Assembly: GCA_025352885.1 (NCBI GenBank)
Contig: JANXRZ010000197.1
Location: 56,696 to 120,695 of the forward strand
DNA: 64,000 bases
DNA from: Pseudomonadota bacterium
Lineage (GTDB): Bacteria; Pseudomonadota; Gammaproteobacteria; Burkholderiales; SG8-39
Direction of reading: 5' to 3'
The notes beneath the pieces were generated by a model, which ran no database searches, had not been told where the DNA came from, and saw only the letters and a list, made by a program, of their open reading frames with translations. A program made the translations under genes and the position numbers. Within the stretch, counting starts at the first letter, position 1. Every line of letters starts with the position of its first letter. Positions 1 to 9,812 of this stretch are shown here, piece after piece.

Positions 1-367
1 GATTGAACGCCGACTCCGCTGAGATCACCGCGCGGATGAGCGCGGCCGGTACGTTGGTCGCCCGGGCGGCCGCCTCGATGTGCGAGGCGTAACGCGAAGG
101 ATCGGACTCGACATAGGACCGCGCCAAAGTGAGCGGCGGAACGTCGTCGCGCTTCATGGCGGTTGGGCGGGCAACCACCGGAGCCGGCACGGACACCGCA
201 CGAGGCGCCACTTCGATCTCCCTCATCACCGCAACGCGGTAGCCGGGACTGCCGATCACGGCCGCGTACTGGGAGGTGGCCTTGGCGTTGATCGAATGGA
301 TCGCACCGCCAAACCCAAACGTGCACAGTGCCGCGAGCAGCACCGAAAGGACGACTTTCTGATTCAA
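1..367 (-). CDS. Lytic transglycosylase-like protein (SLT family), 3' end outside window
   Basis: Reverse-strand frame from TTG at 367 with AGGAGAAGG RBS: (M)NQKVVLSVLLAALCTFGFGGAIHS...PSRYASHIEAAARATNVPAALIRAVISAESAFN; signal-like N-terminus and SLT-type 'ALIRAVISAESAFN'. Runs off the window edge, so absent from the ORF track. Confidence 0.7.
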   Translation of the reverse strand, partial: MNQKVVLSVLLAALCTFGFGGAIHSINAKATSQYAAVIGSPGYRVAVMREIEVAPRAVSVPAPVVARPTAMKRDDVPPLTLARSYVESDPSRYASHIEAAARATNVPAALIRAVISAESAFN

Positions 368-445
368 GACCTTCTCCTGGTTTTCCCGTCCGTGGACGGG
401 CGTGGCTTTACGCCACCCGGGTTGGTCTCCCCTTTTTGCTGCGTG

Positions 446-2299
446 CTACGCGGCTAATGCGCGCGGCGTGCTTTCGGCGGCGACACAGGCGCGCACCACA
501 TCGCCCGTTACCGTTTCATGCTCGAGCAGTTCGGCCGTCAGGAGCTCGAGTGCGCCCCGGTGCTCGACCAGCAACTCGTTACAGCGGATCTCCACATCCT
601 TGGTGATCTCACGCGCTTCGACAATCGCCTCGGCGTGGATTCCATGGCGCTCCTGGTCAGGGAGCCCCGCATAGCTGAAAGGTCCGATCTGACGGGAGAA
701 ACCGAACTCCGTCACCATCCTGAAAGCCATTCTCGAAACGTGCTCGAGATCGTTCGCCGCACCCGTGGAGCCGGTCTTGAGCACGAGCGCTTCGGCGCCG
801 CGTCCAGCAAGCAGCATCGTCATGCGCGCACGCACCGCCGGCTCGCTTTGCAGCGTCGCGTCCTGTTCCTGCGTGACCCAGGTCACGCCCAGCGCCTGCC
901 CGCGCTTGAGGATGCTGACTTTCTCGATGACGCCGAGCCCCAGCACGGACGCGATGACTGCGTGGCCGGCCTCGTGCACTGCAATGCGCTCGCGCTCTTC
1001 TGCGCCGAGTGCGCTCTGGCCGGGGCTGCTCGGGCCGCCCATGAGGGTCTGCTCGAGGGTGCGCTGGAGGTGGACTTGCGTAACCGCGGGGGCGTCTTCC
1101 TTCGCGGCCAGCAGCGCGGCGGAGTTCACTGCATTGGCGATCGAGGCCGGGGACAGGCCTGCGGACAGGCGGGCAAGCTGGCGGAAATCGGCATCGCCCG
1201 CCATGCGCAAGGAATTCGCATACATCTGGAACAGCGCCTGGCGCTCATCGACGTCCGGCAGGCCGAGGTGGCAGGTGCGGTTGAAGCGGCCGGGACGGAT
1301 CAGCGCAGGATCGAGGCTGGCTACGTTGTTGGTGGCGCCCAGCACCACGATGCCCGAGCCCGACTTGAATCCATCGAGCTCGACCAGGAGCGCGTTGATG
1401 ATGCGGTTGTTTTCCGTCTCGGCGCCCGAGCTGCCGCCTGAGCGGCGACCGAGACCGTCGATCTCGTCGATGAAGATCACGCACGGGGCCTGCTTTCTCG
1501 CCAGTTCGAAGAGCTTCTTTACGCGCCGCACGCCGACGCCGAGGAACATGTCGCTGAAGTCGCTGCCGGAAAGCGCGATGAACGACACGCCGGCTTCGCC
1601 CGCGACTGCGCGCGCGAGAAGCGTCTTGCCTGCGCCGAAATGGCCTTCGAGGATCACGCCTTTCGGCGCCTTCGCGCCAAGCTCTGCGAATTTCTGGGGA
1701 CGCTTGAGATAGGCGACGATGTCCTGCAACGCCTCCTTGGCTTCCTCGACGCCGATCACGTCCTTGAAGCGCGTGTCGGGCTTGTCCGCGGTCTTGAACA
1801 GGCCGCCCATGCCGCGCATCGGGTTCATTTGCAGGATCAGGAAGAGGATCAGCAACGGCCCGAGCAGCGTAAGCAGCACCGGGCTGAGGCTGCGTCCCAG
1901 CACGGTAAGCGGCGGGGCAGGCGGCTGGATATTGCCGAGCGAAAACACCGCTGGTGCCGCCGAGGTCAGCCTTTCCTTAAGCGCCTCTGCCACCAGCGCG
2001 CGATGGGTTTCAGTGCGCACGTAGTAGCGCTTGCCATCCTCGAGCGAGACGAGGGCGTATTCCGTAGCAAGGCCCACGCTGCGCGCCTTGCCGGATTTGA
2101 CATCGTTGGCGAGCGCCGAAAAATCGCGCTCGGTGACGAAGTAGGAAGCCGATTCGGTCTCCATCGCCGCGGCGACGGTGCTGCGGCCGGGCTCATCGGC
2201 GGTGACCGACATCCACACCAGGATCATTGCGAGGACGATTCCGAGGGTGGCGCCGGCCGTCTTCATTAGCTTTTTGTTGCTGAACAGGGATTTCAACAA
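446..2299 (-). CDS. FtsH-family AAA+ metalloprotease (divergent paralog)
   Basis: 617 aa, TTG start; N-terminal TM segments, AAA+ module (GHFGAGKT, FIDEID, SRH), HEAGH zinc motif and downstream NDLEH. Confidence 0.9.
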   Translation of the reverse strand: MLKSLFSNKKLMKTAGATLGIVLAMILVWMSVTADEPGRSTVAAAMETESASYFVTERDFSALANDVKSGKARSVGLATEYALVSLEDGKRYYVRTETHRALVAEALKERLTSAAPAVFSLGNIQPPAPPLTVLGRSLSPVLLTLLGPLLILFLILQMNPMRGMGGLFKTADKPDTRFKDVIGVEEAKEALQDIVAYLKRPQKFAELGAKAPKGVILEGHFGAGKTLLARAVAGEAGVSFIALSGSDFSDMFLGVGVRRVKKLFELARKQAPCVIFIDEIDGLGRRSGGSSGAETENNRIINALLVELDGFKSGSGIVVLGATNNVASLDPALIRPGRFNRTCHLGLPDVDERQALFQMYANSLRMAGDADFRQLARLSAGLSPASIANAVNSAALLAAKEDAPAVTQVHLQRTLEQTLMGGPSSPGQSALGAEERERIAVHEAGHAVIASVLGLGVIEKVSILKRGQALGVTWVTQEQDATLQSEPAVRARMTMLLAGRGAEALVLKTGSTGAANDLEHVSRMAFRMVTEFGFSRQIGPFSYAGLPDQERHGIHAEAIVEAREITKDVEIRCNELLVEHRGALELLTAELLEHETVTGDVVRACVAAESTPRALAA

Positions 2300-2669
2300 A
2301 GCTTTTTCCTCTTGCGCCTTGGGTAGGCGAATCGCGTTATCAGGTGAATTCGGCGAATCGGATGTGAGGCCGGCGTTGCCTGGCTTCTACAAGAGGTGTC
2401 CGGGTTGGGTTCCGGGCCGCCTTACGCGGAATTCCTTTAGCGGCCGCGGCTCAGGCGACAACCGGGGGCGATATTAAACTCTGTGCCCGCGTCAGACAAG
2501 GATTACGCTGTAACGGCTTGTTGTCCTACACGAATAGTAGGCAAAACACCGACAAAACCAAGGGAAAAGTAGGAAGGCGCCCGGGGGAGCGACGTCGTCG
2601 CGGACCGTCGCCTGGCACCTTCAGAGACAGGATTACTTCAGGTTAAAGACAGTTGCTGCCGGAGGCGGT

Positions 2670-2840
2670 TCAAGAACTGCGGCGGGCAATCGCGACCACC
2701 GAGTTAGGTAACGGCTTCGACTGAGGCTTGGCCGCTTCTGCAGCGGCCCGTTGCTCGCGCATGATCTGCTTGAACCGCTTCTTCAGGTCCGTATTGAACG
2801 ACGGCGTGTACTGAAACCCCTTATCCGTGATCCTGAGCAT
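2670..2840 (-). CDS. Small conserved-looking hypothetical protein (56 aa)
   Basis: MLRITDKGFQYTPSFNTDLKKRFKQIMREQRAAAEAAKPQSKPLPNSVVAIARRSS; internal ATG preferred over the longer ORF start. Confidence 0.55.
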   Translation of the reverse strand: MLRITDKGFQYTPSFNTDLKKRFKQIMREQRAAAEAAKPQSKPLPNSVVAIARRSS

Positions 2841-3050
2841 GGCGCACCCCTGTTTTCCTTGAGACGGCGATCTGCTTGTCGCCATCGACGAGCGCATGGT
2901 GCCCGCGAGTTGGGTGCGCTTCCGTACGCTACTTAACACTGACCGGAGGGCTTATCCAGTCGTCTTATGTTGTTTAACGAACAAAGGCAGGTCGGCCAAA
3001 AGGCGCATACTCAGCTTCATAACTCTAAACAGACCCTTAACGAGGCGGCC

Positions 3051-4709
3051 ATGGTCAGAAGAGCACTCACGTTTGCCGCGATTTGCGCAGCCTTTTCCGC
3101 AGTCGCCCAACAACCGCCCACCGGCGGCGGCCAGATCCAGCAAATCCCGCCGAGCCCGGGGCTGCAAAAGTCGATCCCCGACATCCGCATCGAGCGCGGC
3201 GGTGCGCCGTCTGCGCCGATCGCCGATATGGTGCGCGTCAAGGTCGATGCGGTCCGGGTAACCGGCCAGTCCATCTATCCCGAAGCGCAGCTTCTTGCCG
3301 CTGCCGACTTCAGGCCCGGCGAGCTGGGCCTCGCCGATTTGCGCGCGATGGCGCAGAAAATCGCGGACTTCTACCACCGCAATGGCTACTTCGTCGCCCA
3401 AGCCTATCTTCCTGCGCAGGACATCCAGAACGGCACGGTGACGATCGCCGTGATCGAAGGCCAGTACGGCAGCGTGCTGTTGCGCAATTCGAGCAACCTT
3501 TCGGACAATGTTGCGAATAACCTGCTGGGCGGCCTCAACCGCGGCGAGGCGATCGCGATCGACCCGCTCGAAAGGCGCCTGCTGCTTCTGTCCGACCTTC
3601 CCGGTGTAGTGGTCAAGTCGACGCTCGTGCCCGGCGCGTCCGTAGGCGCATCCGATCTCGTCGTCGATGTGGCGCCCGGACGGCGCGTGACCGGCAGCGT
3701 CGAAGCGGACAACGCGGGCAACCGGTACACGGGCGAGTTCCGCGTCGGCGGAACGGTAAACATCAACGAACTCATCGGCCAGGGCGACGTGCTCTCGTTT
3801 CGCGGTTTGGCGGCACGCGGCCTGAATTATGGCCGCCTCTCTTATGAACTGCAGGTCGGCCAGGGGCGGGCAGGGGTGGCCTACACCGCGCTCGACTATC
3901 GCCTGGGGCGTGAATTCGCCCCGCTGCGCGCGCATGGCGATGCGCAGATCGCAAGCGTATACGGCAGCTATCCAATCATCCGCTCGCGCAACACGAACCT
4001 GTACGCGCTCGTCGGATTCGACGCGAAGACCTTCCAGGACAAGGTCGACTCGACCGGCGCGGTAACCGACCGCAAAGCGAACGTGCTGCTCGGGAGCCTT
4101 TACGGGGATCATCGTGACGCGTTGTGGGGCGGCGGGTTCACCAGCTATTCGGTGAGCCTGAGCTCCGGGGTGCTCGACATCGAGACGCCGGCGGCACAGG
4201 CGATCGATGCGGTGACGGCGCGGACCAACGGCAGTTACAACAAGCTGGGCTTCCACCTATTGCGCCTGCAGAACCTTGGCGGACCTTTTTCGCTCTACGG
4301 CTCGATCCGCGGACAATTTGCATCCAAGAACCTGGACATCTCGGAAAAAATGGAGCTGGGCGGCGCTTATGCCGTGCGTGCTTATCCCGAAGGGGAGGCG
4401 TACGCCGACCAGGGTTATGTAGCGACCGCCGAAGCGCGCATGCTGCTGCCGAAGTTTTCGCCTGTCACCACGGGGCAGATGCACCTCATCGGCTTCGTCG
4501 ACACGGGCACGGTGACCATCAACAAGAACCCGTGGGTCGCGGGACAGAACAGCCGGACCCTGAGCGCCGCCGGGGTGGGCTTCACCTGGGCCGACTACAA
4601 CAATTTCGCGCTGAAGGCCTACTGGGCGCACAAGCTCGGAAACGCTGTAGCCATATCCGCGCCCGACGCCAAGAGCCGCTTCTGGATCCAGGCAGTCAAG
4701 TACTTCTGA
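3051..4709 (+). CDS. TpsB/ShlB/FhaC-type outer membrane two-partner secretion transporter
   Basis: Signal peptide MVRRALTFAAICAAFSAVAQ; POTRA-like region and C-terminal beta-barrel; followed by a TpsA gene. Confidence 0.9.
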   Translation: MVRRALTFAAICAAFSAVAQQPPTGGGQIQQIPPSPGLQKSIPDIRIERGGAPSAPIADMVRVKVDAVRVTGQSIYPEAQLLAAADFRPGELGLADLRAMAQKIADFYHRNGYFVAQAYLPAQDIQNGTVTIAVIEGQYGSVLLRNSSNLSDNVANNLLGGLNRGEAIAIDPLERRLLLLSDLPGVVVKSTLVPGASVGASDLVVDVAPGRRVTGSVEADNAGNRYTGEFRVGGTVNINELIGQGDVLSFRGLAARGLNYGRLSYELQVGQGRAGVAYTALDYRLGREFAPLRAHGDAQIASVYGSYPIIRSRNTNLYALVGFDAKTFQDKVDSTGAVTDRKANVLLGSLYGDHRDALWGGGFTSYSVSLSSGVLDIETPAAQAIDAVTARTNGSYNKLGFHLLRLQNLGGPFSLYGSIRGQFASKNLDISEKMELGGAYAVRAYPEGEAYADQGYVATAEARMLLPKFSPVTTGQMHLIGFVDTGTVTINKNPWVAGQNSRTLSAAGVGFTWADYNNFALKAYWAHKLGNAVAISAPDAKSRFWIQAVKYF

Positions 4710-4749
4710 GCGCCATCGATTCGAATCACACCCTCACCACGGACACGCC

Positions 4750-7407
4750 ATGAACCGAATCACGAGCAACGAAAGTTCGCAGTCGAATAAACCCGGCTTC
4801 GTCCTGCGTATCATCGCGGGTTCGCTCATGCTTGCCTTCGGCTCCAGCGCTTTTGCGCTTCCGACCGGGGGAGCGGTTTCCGCGGGGGCCGCGACTATCG
4901 CCGTCACGCCCGGCAAGACGACCATTACGCAGACGACGCAGAACGCTGCGATCAACTGGCAGGGCTTCAGCATCGGGCGTACAGAGGCGGTCCAGTTCGT
5001 GCAGCCGAGCACCAGTTCCGTGGCGCTCAACCGGGTGCTCGGCCCGGACCCTTCGAGCATCCTTGGCAGCCTGTCGGCCAACGGGCAGGTATTCCTCATT
5101 AACCCGAACGGCATCCTGTTCGGGCAAGGCGCGCAGGTGAACGTGGGCGGGCTCGTCGCGTCCACGCGCGGCATCACCGATGCCGACTTCATGGCGGGCC
5201 GGTATCGATTTTCCGGTAGCGGTGGCGGCTCCGTCGTGAACCAGGGAACCATCAATGCAGACGGCGGCTTTGTCGCCTTGCTCGGCGCTACTGTCAGCAA
5301 CCAAGGGACGATCTCCGCTCGCCTCGGCTCCGTGGTCCTGGCGGCAGGCAATGCGATGACGCTGGACGTCGCTGGGGATGGCCTCTTGAACCTCACGGTG
5401 AACGAAGGCGCAGTGAATGCGCTCGTCGAGAACGGCGGCATGATCCGCGCCGATGGGGGCCAGGTGATGCTCACGGCACAGGCAGCAGGCTCGCTCATGA
5501 GCGTCGTAAACAACACCGGCGTAATCCAGGCGCAGGCAATCGACACGCGCAACGGCTCGATCCGGCTGCTGGGCGACATGCAGTCGGGCACGATCAACAT
5601 GAGCGGCACGCTCGATGTTTCCGGCAGCGGCGCAGGGCAGACCGGCGGAAACGTCACCCTGACCGCGCACCACGTTGGCCTGTTCGGTGGGCGTATCGAT
5701 GCCTCGGGAGACGCAGGTGGCGGCACGGTGCTGGTCGGCGGCGGCTTCCAGGGCGGCAACGCGTCGGTGCAGAACGCTTCCGCGGTTTACATGAGCGCAG
5801 ACGCGTCGATCAACGTCGATGCGATCAACACCGGCACCGGCGGCACGGCCGTGTTGTGGTCGAACGACTCCACGCGCGCTCACGGGACCATCAGCGCCCG
5901 CGGCGGGGCGCAAAGCGGCGACGGCGGCCTGATCGAGACTTCGGGCCATTTCCTCAACGTGGCCGGCATCAAGATCGACGCCAGCGGCCGCAACGGCAAC
6001 GCCGGCACATGGCTGCTCGACCCGGCCGACGTAACCATCTCTGCGGCGCCGACCTCGAACGACGCGGAAGTCGCGGGCGTATTTACGCCGACGACCGGCG
6101 CCAATGCCTCGAATATCAACGCCGGAGAACTGATGGTCCTGCTGAACGCAGGGACAAACGTCACCGTTACGACTACAAACACCGGCGCGGCCGGTGTGCC
6201 CTCCAACGCGGCGCCCCACAGCGGGCTGGGTGATATCGACGTCAACGCGGCGATTACCTGGACGCGCACCGCGGCCCAGACGAAGACGACGCTTACCCTG
6301 AACGCGGGTGGGGACGTGAATATCAATTCGGTCATCACCGCGACCGGCGGGAATCTAGTGGTCTGCTGCGGGCGCGATATCGTCGTGGCCGCTGGGCTGG
6401 GCTCGCGCATCACGACGACCAACGGCAGCGTCCTGTTGAGCGCAGGGCGGGATATCCTGATCAACGGCGCGACCACGACGACCGACGGAAACTTTGCAAT
6501 GTGTGCGGGCCGCGACATCCATATAACCGCCGCGATGACGATGACGAATGGCACCCAGGTGGCGGCCGAGTCGCTCGCAAACCTCGGGGTGCGACAGGGC
6601 TTCACCTTCAGCGCAGGCACCGCGGCGACGGGACCGGGAGTCGCCGGTGGCGGCGGCCTCGTGGATATCCAGCCTCCCGGTGGCACCATCACCGTGACAC
6701 AAGGCGGCGCGCCGGGCACAGCCGCACCGGTCTTCATCAGCTATAACCCGCTTGCGTATGCAACGCCGGTAACGAATTTCACGGCTAAATTCACCGCGGG
6801 CACGCCTATCACTGTACAAAGACTTGTGTTCCCGGACGGGGCCACAAAGGTATTCGACGGCACCACCACTGCGACCTTTACCTCGCTCAAGGCCGATTCC
6901 GTTGGCGGCCTGCCTGCCGGCGTGACGCTGGTACTGCCCGCCACCGGCACATTCAATACCTCCGCTGTTGGGGCGAACACCGTCACGTTCACCGGTCTCG
7001 CCCTCAGCGGGCCCGCCGCTGGCTCCTTTGGGTTGCCGGTTGCGTGCTGCGCCCCGGCAGTTGGGAGGACCACCGGGATCATCACGCCGGCGGTGGCGGT
7101 AGTGGCCCCGATCGTGGTGCCGCCGGTAGTCGTGGCCCCCGGGGCCATTGCTCCCGGTGTTGTTGCCCCTGGAGCAACGCCAGGCGTTGTTTTCGTCCCT
7201 GCGGCGTCCATCCTTGCGGTGCCCTTCATTGCGCTGCCAGGACTGAACCTCGAGGTCGCCGGCGTAACCATGCCTCAGGTCATGGTGGAATCAACGCCGA
7301 TCGCTCCGCCGGAGCAGCTCGCGCCAGTGGTCGTTCCGCCTCCGGTCGTCGTCCCGCCGCCGGCGTATGTGCCGCCGTACGTCCCGCCGAGACGCGACCG
7401 GAATTAA
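4750..7407 (+). CDS. TpsA-type filamentous hemagglutinin N-terminal domain exoprotein
   Basis: 885 aa; TPS-domain signatures ([30 protein letters not shown]), beta-helix repeats, YDG/MBG-like '[15 protein letters not shown]', Pro-rich basic C-terminus. Confidence 0.9.
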   Translation: MNRITSNESSQSNKPGFVLRIIAGSLMLAFGSSAFALPTGGAVSAGAATIAVTPGKTTITQTTQNAAINWQGFSIGRTEAVQFVQPSTSSVALNRVLGPDPSSILGSLSANGQVFLINPNGILFGQGAQVNVGGLVASTRGITDADFMAGRYRFSGSGGGSVVNQGTINADGGFVALLGATVSNQGTISARLGSVVLAAGNAMTLDVAGDGLLNLTVNEGAVNALVENGGMIRADGGQVMLTAQAAGSLMSVVNNTGVIQAQAIDTRNGSIRLLGDMQSGTINMSGTLDVSGSGAGQTGGNVTLTAHHVGLFGGRIDASGDAGGGTVLVGGGFQGGNASVQNASAVYMSADASINVDAINTGTGGTAVLWSNDSTRAHGTISARGGAQSGDGGLIETSGHFLNVAGIKIDASGRNGNAGTWLLDPADVTISAAPTSNDAEVAGVFTPTTGANASNINAGELMVLLNAGTNVTVTTTNTGAAGVPSNAAPHSGLGDIDVNAAITWTRTAAQTKTTLTLNAGGDVNINSVITATGGNLVVCCGRDIVVAAGLGSRITTTNGSVLLSAGRDILINGATTTTDGNFAMCAGRDIHITAAMTMTNGTQVAAESLANLGVRQGFTFSAGTAATGPGVAGGGGLVDIQPPGGTITVTQGGAPGTAAPVFISYNPLAYATPVTNFTAKFTAGTPITVQRLVFPDGATKVFDGTTTATFTSLKADSVGGLPAGVTLVLPATGTFNTSAVGANTVTFTGLALSGPAAGSFGLPVACCAPAVGRTTGIITPAVAVVAPIVVPPVVVAPGAIAPGVVAPGATPGVVFVPAASILAVPFIALPGLNLEVAGVTMPQVMVESTPIAPPEQLAPVVVPPPVVVPPPAYVPPYVPPRRDRN

Positions 7408-8249
7408 GCGGGCTCGCGGGGGCGAAGGCTCCCGCGTTGCAGCGCATATTGGCGCGTGAATTCTGCGCCGAGAAAGAAGATCTGCGCCGAGTAGTAGACC
7501 CACAGCAGCAGAGCGACGAGCGAGCCTGCCGCACCGAACCCTGAAGCGACTGCGCTGTTGCCGAGATACAGGCCGATCAGGTATTTGCCGAGCGTGAAGA
7601 GGAGCGCGGTAAACAGCGCGCCGGTCCAGACATCGCGCCATGAAAGCGGCGCATCCGGCAGCATCTTGTAGATCACGGCGAAGAGGCAGACGATCACGCT
7701 GAACGAGATCGCCGACGAAACGGGCGCCAGCACCACGGCGGAGCTCATCCAGACACCGTCGGCATAGCGCTCGAGGACTGCAAGCGCGGCCGAAGCAAGC
7801 AGGGAGACGAGCAACAGGAACGCGAGCGCAAGCACGATGATGAAGGACGTGAGCTGCGTGCGCATCAGTAAACGCAGCCCGGACTGCCGCTCCGGTGCGA
7901 CGCCCCACAGTTCATCGAGGCTGCCCTTCAATTCGACGAACACGCTGGTCGCGCCAATCACGAGCAGCACGCTCGCTACGGCGATGGCGATGAGGCCCGA
8001 AGCCGGATCCCGTGAGGACGCGAGCAGGGCCTGGATGGCCTGCGCGCCATTGGGGCCGACCAGCGCCTTCAACTCACTGACAATTTCTCCCTGCGCGGCA
8101 TCGGCGCCAAAAAAGTAGCCGGCGAGCACGATCGCGACGAGCAGGATCGGCGTCATTGAGAAAAGCGCATAGAAGGCCAGCGCGGCGCCCTTGCTGGCGG
8201 CCCGTTGGGCGAACCAGGCCTTCAGCGCCTCTGAGAAGACTGCATACAT
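7404..8249 (-). CDS. YihY/BrkB family inner membrane protein
   Basis: [48 protein letters not shown]; multi-TM; C-terminal [18 protein letters not shown]. Confidence 0.9.
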   Translation of the reverse strand: MYAVFSEALKAWFAQRAASKGAALAFYALFSMTPILLVAIVLAGYFFGADAAQGEIVSELKALVGPNGAQAIQALLASSRDPASGLIAIAVASVLLVIGATSVFVELKGSLDELWGVAPERQSGLRLLMRTQLTSFIIVLALAFLLLVSLLASAALAVLERYADGVWMSSAVVLAPVSSAISFSVIVCLFAVIYKMLPDAPLSWRDVWTGALFTALLFTLGKYLIGLYLGNSAVASGFGAAGSLVALLLWVYYSAQIFFLGAEFTRQYALQRGSLRPREPA

Positions 8250-8356
8250 ACTCGAGATTAACGGGAACCGGGTGCACGCCGCTGTTCGGTCTCGTACATA
8301 GGCCCATTGTGTCGATGCGCACACAAAACACTCGGCCAGTGGCTTATCCTTCCGCC

Positions 8357-8833
8357 ATGCTCCCGGCCATGCACATTCTGCGTTCCATCGCGATGGCCCT
8401 TATCGCGGCGATCGCCCTGGCCGCATGCGCGGTTCCCGGCGTGCCGGCACGTGAGGTGAGGATTGAACTTGGCGGTGCGAACCAAGTGCCGCCGAACAAG
8501 TCCACGGCCAGCGGCCGGGCCACGATCTGGGTCCATGCAGACCGAACCGTGGATGGGATCATCGAAACGAGCGGCATGTCGGGAACGGCCGCATCCATAA
8601 GCGTGGGTGGCCCGGCCGCGATTGGCCCGGTGGCCGTGCAGCTCATACGCAACAGCAGCGAAGGGCCGGTGGCGATGGAGCAGGCGCCCGTGAGCGGCTC
8701 GAGCTGGTCCGTTCCGCGCAGCGCACGGCTGGGTGAGGAGCAGTATCGCGCCTTCCTTGCAGGCGAGACTTACATCAATGTGCACAGCGCGCGCTTTCCC
8801 GAGGGCGAGATCCGCGGGCAGTTGAAACCGTAG
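8357..8833 (+). CDS. CHRD domain lipoprotein
   Basis: Lipobox-like LAACA; CHRD-type [10 protein letters not shown]... and C-terminal [20 protein letters not shown]. Confidence 0.85.
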   Translation: MLPAMHILRSIAMALIAAIALAACAVPGVPAREVRIELGGANQVPPNKSTASGRATIWVHADRTVDGIIETSGMSGTAASISVGGPAAIGPVAVQLIRNSSEGPVAMEQAPVSGSSWSVPRSARLGEEQYRAFLAGETYINVHSARFPEGEIRGQLKP

Positions 8834-8843
8834 GGCCGCCGAT

Positions 8844-9812
8844 TTATTCGGTCGCGCGGATATTGCGCTCGCGCGCGATCTTCGAATAAGTGTCGAACTC
8901 GGATTTGAGGAAAGCCGCGAACTGCGGGGTGGTGTCGCCCACCGGCTCGACGCCCTGCGACAACAGCTTGTCGCGCGTTGCAGGCTCCCGCACGATTTTG
9001 GCAATCTCCGCGGCAAGGCGATCGATCACCGGCTGCGGCGTTTTCGCAGGCACGTACACGCCCATCCAGTTCGTGAACCGGTAGCCTTTCATGCCGGGCA
9101 GTTCGGCGACCGCGGGCACGTCCGGCATGGCCGATGAGCGCTTGTCGCTCGTCACCGCAAGGATGCGCAGCTTGCCGCTTTTTGCATGCGGCACGGTTGG
9201 CGGCATGCCTACGATGCCGATCGGCACTTGGCCGCCGAGGAGGTCCGTCACCACAGGGGCCGCGCCGCGGTACGGCACGTGCAGCACGCTGATCCCGGCC
9301 AGCGCGTTCAGCGATTCGCCGGCGAACTGCATGGAGCTTCCGGTGCCGGGCGACCCATACGCGTACTTGCCGGGCGCCGCTTTCGCCAGCGCGATGAATT
9401 CAGAAAGCGTTGCAGCCGGCAGGGAGGGGTGCGCAGCAATCACGAGCGGCGTCTCGCCGATCAGCGTGACGGGCGAGAGGTCGCGCGCGGGATCGTAATT
9501 GACCTTCTGCCCGACGATGGGCGCTACGAGCACCTCCGCCGGCGACGCGATCAGCATCGTGTAGCCGTCGGGCGCGCTCTTGGCGACCAGATCCGCGCCG
9601 ATGGTTCCGGAGGCCCCGCCCCGGTTGTCGAGGACCATCGACGTCCTGAGCACTTCGCCCAGGCGCTGCGACACGGCCCGCGAAACGAAATCGACGCCTC
9701 CGCCGGGCGGGTAGGGAATCACCACGCGGATCGGCTTCTCGGGCCAGCCCTGGCCGAAAGCCGGGGACGCTGCGAAAGCGAGGGCAGCAGCCAGTGTCTT
9801 AAAAGTCTTCAT
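8844..9812 (-). CDS. Bug family (TctC-type) periplasmic substrate-binding protein
   Basis: MKTFKTLAAALAFAASPAFGQGWPEKPIRVVIPYPPGGGVDF...; typical Bug signatures. Start overlaps sulfatase stop (ATGA). Confidence 0.92.
   Translation of the reverse strand: MKTFKTLAAALAFAASPAFGQGWPEKPIRVVIPYPPGGGVDFVSRAVSQRLGEVLRTSMVLDNRGGASGTIGADLVAKSAPDGYTMLIASPAEVLVAPIVGQKVNYDPARDLSPVTLIGETPLVIAAHPSLPAATLSEFIALAKAAPGKYAYGSPGTGSSMQFAGESLNALAGISVLHVPYRGAAPVVTDLLGGQVPIGIVGMPPTVPHAKSGKLRILAVTSDKRSSAMPDVPAVAELPGMKGYRFTNWMGVYVPAKTPQPVIDRLAAEIAKIVREPATRDKLLSQGVEPVGDTTPQFAAFLKSEFDTYSKIARERNIRATE

Noticed and set aside
2952-4256. 434-aa minus-strand ORF antisense to tpsB
   Set aside because: Shadow ORF over a strong TpsB frame.
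4726-6219. 497-aa minus-strand ORF antisense to tpsA
   Set aside because: Shadow ORF; Arg/Ala/Val/Asp-rich translation with no recognisable domain opposite a clear TpsA.
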